Shown here in pieces: positions 4,947 to 5,309 of a stretch of DNA of 5,309 bases (the stretch's first letter is position 1; every line of letters begins with the position of its first letter). The translations under genes were made by a program, and so were the position numbers. The DNA lies in NCBI GenBank assembly GCA_002359425.1, contig DEMY01000082.1, positions 17,440-22,748 on the forward strand, read 5' to 3'. This DNA is from Clostridiales bacterium UBA2658. GTDB taxonomy: Bacteria; Bacillota; Clostridia; Oscillospirales; Oscillospiraceae. A model generated the notes under the pieces. It ran no database searches and was not told where the DNA came from. It was given only the letters and a program-made list of their open reading frames with translations.

Positions 4947-5309
4947 AGTTCCTCCGCAAGTTCCTCCATGGTGAGGGGGCAGCGCGCAAGCGTCACGCCC
5001 CGATTCTGCAAATCATAATAAACGCGCACCGTAAACGGCGGCAAAAGCCCGGCCTCCATTAAAAGTGCCGGGTCCGCCAAAACCTTGCGCGGCGTACCCT
5101 CGCCCACAACCTTACCGTTGTGCATGAGAACAACGCGATCCGCGGAAACAGCTTCCTCGACGTAGTGCGAGATCATAACGACGGTGCGGCCCTCGCCGTG
5201 CAGCCTGTGCATGACGGCGAGCACCTCTTCGCGCCCTTCCGGGTCGAGCATAGCGGTGGCTTCGTCGAAAACGACAATCTCCGGCTCGACCGCGAGCACA
5301 CCCGCAACG
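4931..5309 (-). CDS. ecfA1: ECF transporter ATP-binding protein EcfA1 (C-terminal part, cut by window edge)
   Basis: Only about the last 125 residues are in the window; the Walker A, Q-loop and signature lie beyond 5309. What is visible starts VAGVLAVEPE, the helix directly after the signature, then Walker B IVVFDE, DEATAMLDP as the D-loop region, and the switch His in MISHYVEEA. The C-terminus (GEGTPRKVL, then LLPPFTVRVYYDLQNRGV and a final TMEELAEELC helix) fits the EcfA dimerisation domain. The AMLDP form and first position before ecfA2 favour EcfA1. There is no start in the window; the in-frame GTG at 5299 is an internal Val codon, since the family-like frame continues upstream of it. The stop codon lies inside the ecfA2 start region. 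Confidence 0.93.
   Translation of the reverse strand, partial: VAGVLAVEPEIVVFDEATAMLDPEGREEVLAVMHRLHGEGRTVVMISHYVEEAVSADRVVLMHNGKVVGEGTPRKVLADPALLMEAGLLPPFTVRVYYDLQNRGVTLARCPLTMEELAEELCRLM

Noticed and set aside
5220..5270. DEAT instead of DEPT after the EcfA1 Walker B as a possible defect
   Set aside because: The catalytic Glu and the D-loop are intact, and variation at the Pro position is common in EcfA1 proteins.

Overview
The window reads as a moderately G+C-rich Firmicutes chromosome, most like a gut-type Clostridia/Oscillospiraceae genome. The basis is GGAGG-type ribosome binding sites, tightly packed co-directional genes, an energy-coupling factor (ECF) transporter with two different ATPases, and a DUF2292/YezD-type small protein. 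This taxonomic guess rests on protein style only. All convincing genes lie on the minus strand, so transcription runs from position 5309 towards 1.

Region 1 (5309 to 2025) is one cluster: ecfA1 (cut by the right edge), ecfA2, ecfT, an ECF substrate-binding (S) membrane protein, and a class I SAM-dependent methyltransferase. The first three genes overlap (16 bp and 4 bp). A 136-bp gap with three inverted-repeat arrangements separates ecfT from the S gene. The S gene is followed 9 bp later by the methyltransferase. Together they should make a complete ECF importer (two ATPases, T, S) with a linked methyltransferase. The substrate cannot be read from the sequence.

Region 2 (2024 to 1613) starts with a terminator-like inverted repeat at the methyltransferase end. 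It then holds a candidate sigma-A promoter, a 52-codon DUF2292/YezD-like gene, and a strong intrinsic terminator made of two overlapping alternative hairpins. That terminator sits only about 12 bases before the Shine-Dalgarno of the next gene, so it must either be read through or act as a regulated attenuator.

Region 3 (1612 to 40) is an ABC-2 type export system: a DrrA/NodI-like ATPase and a 6-TM permease with a 44-bp overlap. Export of a drug-like or lipid substrate is the usual guess. Three bases after the permease stop there is a possible start of another gene (1 to 36), too short to identify.

The most notable points are the attenuator-like leader with a Phe-rich in-frame upstream reading frame before the exporter, the S component/methyltransferase pair of unknown substrate, and the competing hairpins between ecfT and the S gene. 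I saw no rRNA, tRNA, CRISPR array, insertion sequence or convincing plus-strand gene.
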